A DNA stretch of 5,936 nt from JAQXDR01 sp038138625 (lineage in GTDB: Bacteria > Pseudomonadota > Alphaproteobacteria > Rhodobacterales > Rhodobacteraceae). The stretch covers positions 1-5,936 of the forward strand of contig JAYQEA010000159.1 in assembly GCA_038138625.1 (NCBI GenBank). Direction: 5' to 3'. This document shows positions 5,021 to 5,936 of the stretch, in pieces (position 1 is the first letter of the stretch; each line of letters opens with the position of its first letter). The notes beneath the pieces are model-generated. The model was given only the letters and a program-made list of their open reading frames with translations. It had not been told where the DNA came from and ran no database searches. The translations under genes and the position numbers were made by a program.

Positions 5021-5165
5021 TGGTCCTACTTTTTCGACCAGTTTTCAACCTTGTTAAGATGGATCAGGATTTGATTTAGGCTGCCAATCTCATTGGTTCT
5101 GTTTTGCTGGCATAGGCTTCATCAGGGGTCAATATGCCGTGGGTCGAATGTGGGCGTTCATCTGC
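5021..5165 (-). mobile_element. Right end of an IS3-family element with orfB tail
   Basis: TGGTCCTACTTTTTCGACCA starts exactly where IS6 homology ends. It resembles the IS3-type end at 2237 (shared TGGTC and TTCGACCAG core). Inside it, on the minus strand, a transposase C-terminus stops at 5076-5078, which is the normal IS3 arrangement of orfB ending some 50 bases before the right repeat. The rest of this element is missing to the right. Confidence 0.6.
5076..5165 (-). pseudogene. IS3-family transposase OrfB, C-terminal fragment
   Basis: Minus-strand frame reading ADERPHSTHGILTPDEAYAS and then KTEPMRLAA with TAA at 5078-5076. RPHSxxGxxTPxEAY is the usual ending of IS3-type DDE transposases after the catalytic core. 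About 30 residues are recognisable; the frame stays open to about 5205 (through SRFAGGDFRRIHGG) but that part is not typical of OrfB and probably lies beyond the break. It may derive from the same type of element as the orfA scrap at 2310, but the orientation is opposite, so they do not form one simple deletion derivative. Confidence 0.6.
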
Positions 5166-5290
5166 GAGGATACCACCATGGATCCGGCGAAAATCGCCCC
5201 CTGCAAACCGGCTCAACACCCGGCCGGAGAACAAATTACACCACGCCGTGGGGCACTACCGATAGACGTTCGACTTTTGCTCAGGTTGGC

Positions 5291-5458
5291 TTAATACGCC
5301 TCATAGATTGCCCTTACTTCCTCGTACTCCGCAGTTGTCAACAGGTAGCATATTGCGCACACGATGAACGCGACGCGAAGGCCGAAGCGTGCTCTAGCCG
5401 ACCACACCTGCAGGGTTTGGTGGGAATGGATAGGTGATGGGCGAATTTGGTCAGGCAT
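5291..5458 (-). CDS. Small membrane protein, 55 residues, coupled to the SGNH-like gene
   Basis: ATG at 5458 lies one base after the TGA (5462-5460) of the upstream gene, and AGAGGGA about 10 bases before the ATG provides a ribosome binding site. The frame runs 55 codons to TAA at 5293-5291. Residues 1-27 are hydrophilic and basic (MPDQIRPSPIHSHQTL, then RARFGLR). Residues 28-40 (RVAFIVCAICYLL) form a short hydrophobic segment, and residues 41-55 are acidic and Tyr-rich (TTAEYEEVRAIYEAY). This predicts a single membrane span with a positively charged N-terminal side (expected in the cytoplasm). I recognise no family. Tight spacing implies translational coupling with the hydrolase-like gene and perhaps a role in the same envelope process. 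The span is short for a full transmembrane helix, so the prediction is moderate. Confidence 0.55.
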   Translation of the reverse strand: MPDQIRPSPIHSHQTLQVWSARARFGLRVAFIVCAICYLLTTAEYEEVRAIYEAY

Positions 5459-5459
5459 A

Positions 5460-5936
5460 TCAAAAGCATCCCTCTGGTCGCTCGCAAACTTCTTCGATCT
5501 GATTGATCAACCATGGCATCAAAATTTCACGTCCGGCGGCGTTCACATGCACGGGATCACGACGTCCATTCTCAGCTAACCATGCATGCAATTCAGGATC
5601 AAAGGTGATCAATGGTGCACCGGTTTCGACATAAAACCGCTCAGCCAAATCTGGGGGTGCGATCGGATCGTCTGTGCCAGTCATCAACAAATAGATCACC
5701 TTGGTGCCATAACCCTCCGCAAAATCACGAAAGGCGCGTACATTCTGCACGAGGCCATCTTGAAGCGGAGCTTGCAGATTCCAGTCAAAGGTTTGGCCAG
5801 ATAAATCACGACCCGTTTGCTGTGCGTCCAGCATTTCTTCTGGATCAAGACGCTGGTCTGGAGAAAGCCGACAATGGCGTCTGGGTTTAGCAAATACATT
5901 CGGCGGCCTGCCGCCATTGGTGGGTTTGAGGTGATT
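5460..5936 (-). CDS. SGNH-hydrolase-like protein, C-terminal part (5' end outside the window)
   Basis: The minus-strand frame is open from the window edge to TGA at 5462-5460 (158 residues visible). An internal ATG at 5834 is not the start, because plausible coding sequence (GGRPPNVFAKPRRHC, LSPDQRLDPEEM) continues upstream. The C-terminal part shows GTKVIYLLMTGTDD, a beta-strand followed by a loop as in block III-IV of SGNH/GDSL folds. It ends with RRDPVHVNAAGREILMPWLI, matching block V (DxxHxNxxG); the likely catalytic Asp is at 5558-5556 and His at 5549-5547. The nucleophile Ser (GDS/GNS) would lie outside the window. Such proteins often deacetylate or acetylate envelope polysaccharides, sometimes beside MBOAT acyltransferases, but no such partner is visible. 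The product may be exported. The fold call rests on block V only. Confidence 0.6.
   Translation of the reverse strand, partial: NHLKPTNGGRPPNVFAKPRRHCRLSPDQRLDPEEMLDAQQTGRDLSGQTFDWNLQAPLQDGLVQNVRAFRDFAEGYGTKVIYLLMTGTDDPIAPPDLAERFYVETGAPLITFDPELHAWLAENGRRDPVHVNAAGREILMPWLINQIEEVCERPEGCF

Noticed and set aside
5093..5437. Plus-strand frame of 114 codons
   Set aside because: It is antisense to the IS3 orfB tail and the coupled 55-residue ORF, both of which have better support.
1..5936. CRISPR array, tRNA or rRNA genes
   Set aside because: I saw no regularly spaced direct repeats and no recognisable tRNA T-loop or conserved rRNA stretches on either strand.

Overview
The window looks like a decayed accessory region from an alphaproteobacterium, most likely of the Rhodobacterales/Roseobacter group. 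This is an inference from the style of the IS6, IS3 and IS1182 transposase remnants and the uneven base composition; no marker gene fixes the taxon. Only three or four reading frames look intact. Most of the rest is transposon ends and scraps of unrelated genes joined end to end.

Layout. (1) 1-1046: AT-rich and gene-poor. It holds a possible 23-residue C-terminal tail (2-73), an orphan 79-residue ORF with a good ribosome binding site (480-719), a frame broken by in-frame TAG codons (721-969), and a perfect 8-bp hairpin (907-928). (2) 1047-1940, minus strand: an apparently intact Fe(II)/2-oxoglutarate dioxygenase of the phytanoyl-CoA dioxygenase (PhyH) family. It is the clearest functional gene here, with what looks like an IS5-type transposon end about 65 bp upstream of its start (from 2005). 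(3) 2237-3983: a mosaic of seven gene fragments in order. These are an IS3 left end with the start of orfA, an integrase C-terminus, an IstB internal piece, the N-terminal half of an IS1182-type transposase, a DExH helicase core piece, a frameshifted ArdC/ImmA-like piece and, reversed, the N-terminus of a DnaQ-like exonuclease. Adjacent fragments meet within a few bases to tens of bases. (4) 3984-4418: no convincing gene. (5) 4419-5020: an IS6-family transposase, truncated and with a changed catalytic residue, cut at position 5020 by the terminal repeat of an IS3-family element (5021 onward, minus strand), of which only the orfB C-terminus remains. (6) 5291-5936, minus strand: the C-terminal part of an SGNH-hydrolase-like protein followed, one base after its stop codon, by a 55-residue ORF with one predicted membrane segment. 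This is probably the end of an operon entering from the right.

Functionally, the dioxygenase and the SGNH/small-membrane-protein pair are the only candidates for working products, and nothing links them to each other. The middle of the window records repeated insertion, deletion and recombination. I found no convincing complete new system. The most unusual things are the density of scrap-to-scrap junctions, the IS6/IS3 junction, and the tightly coupled small membrane ORF.
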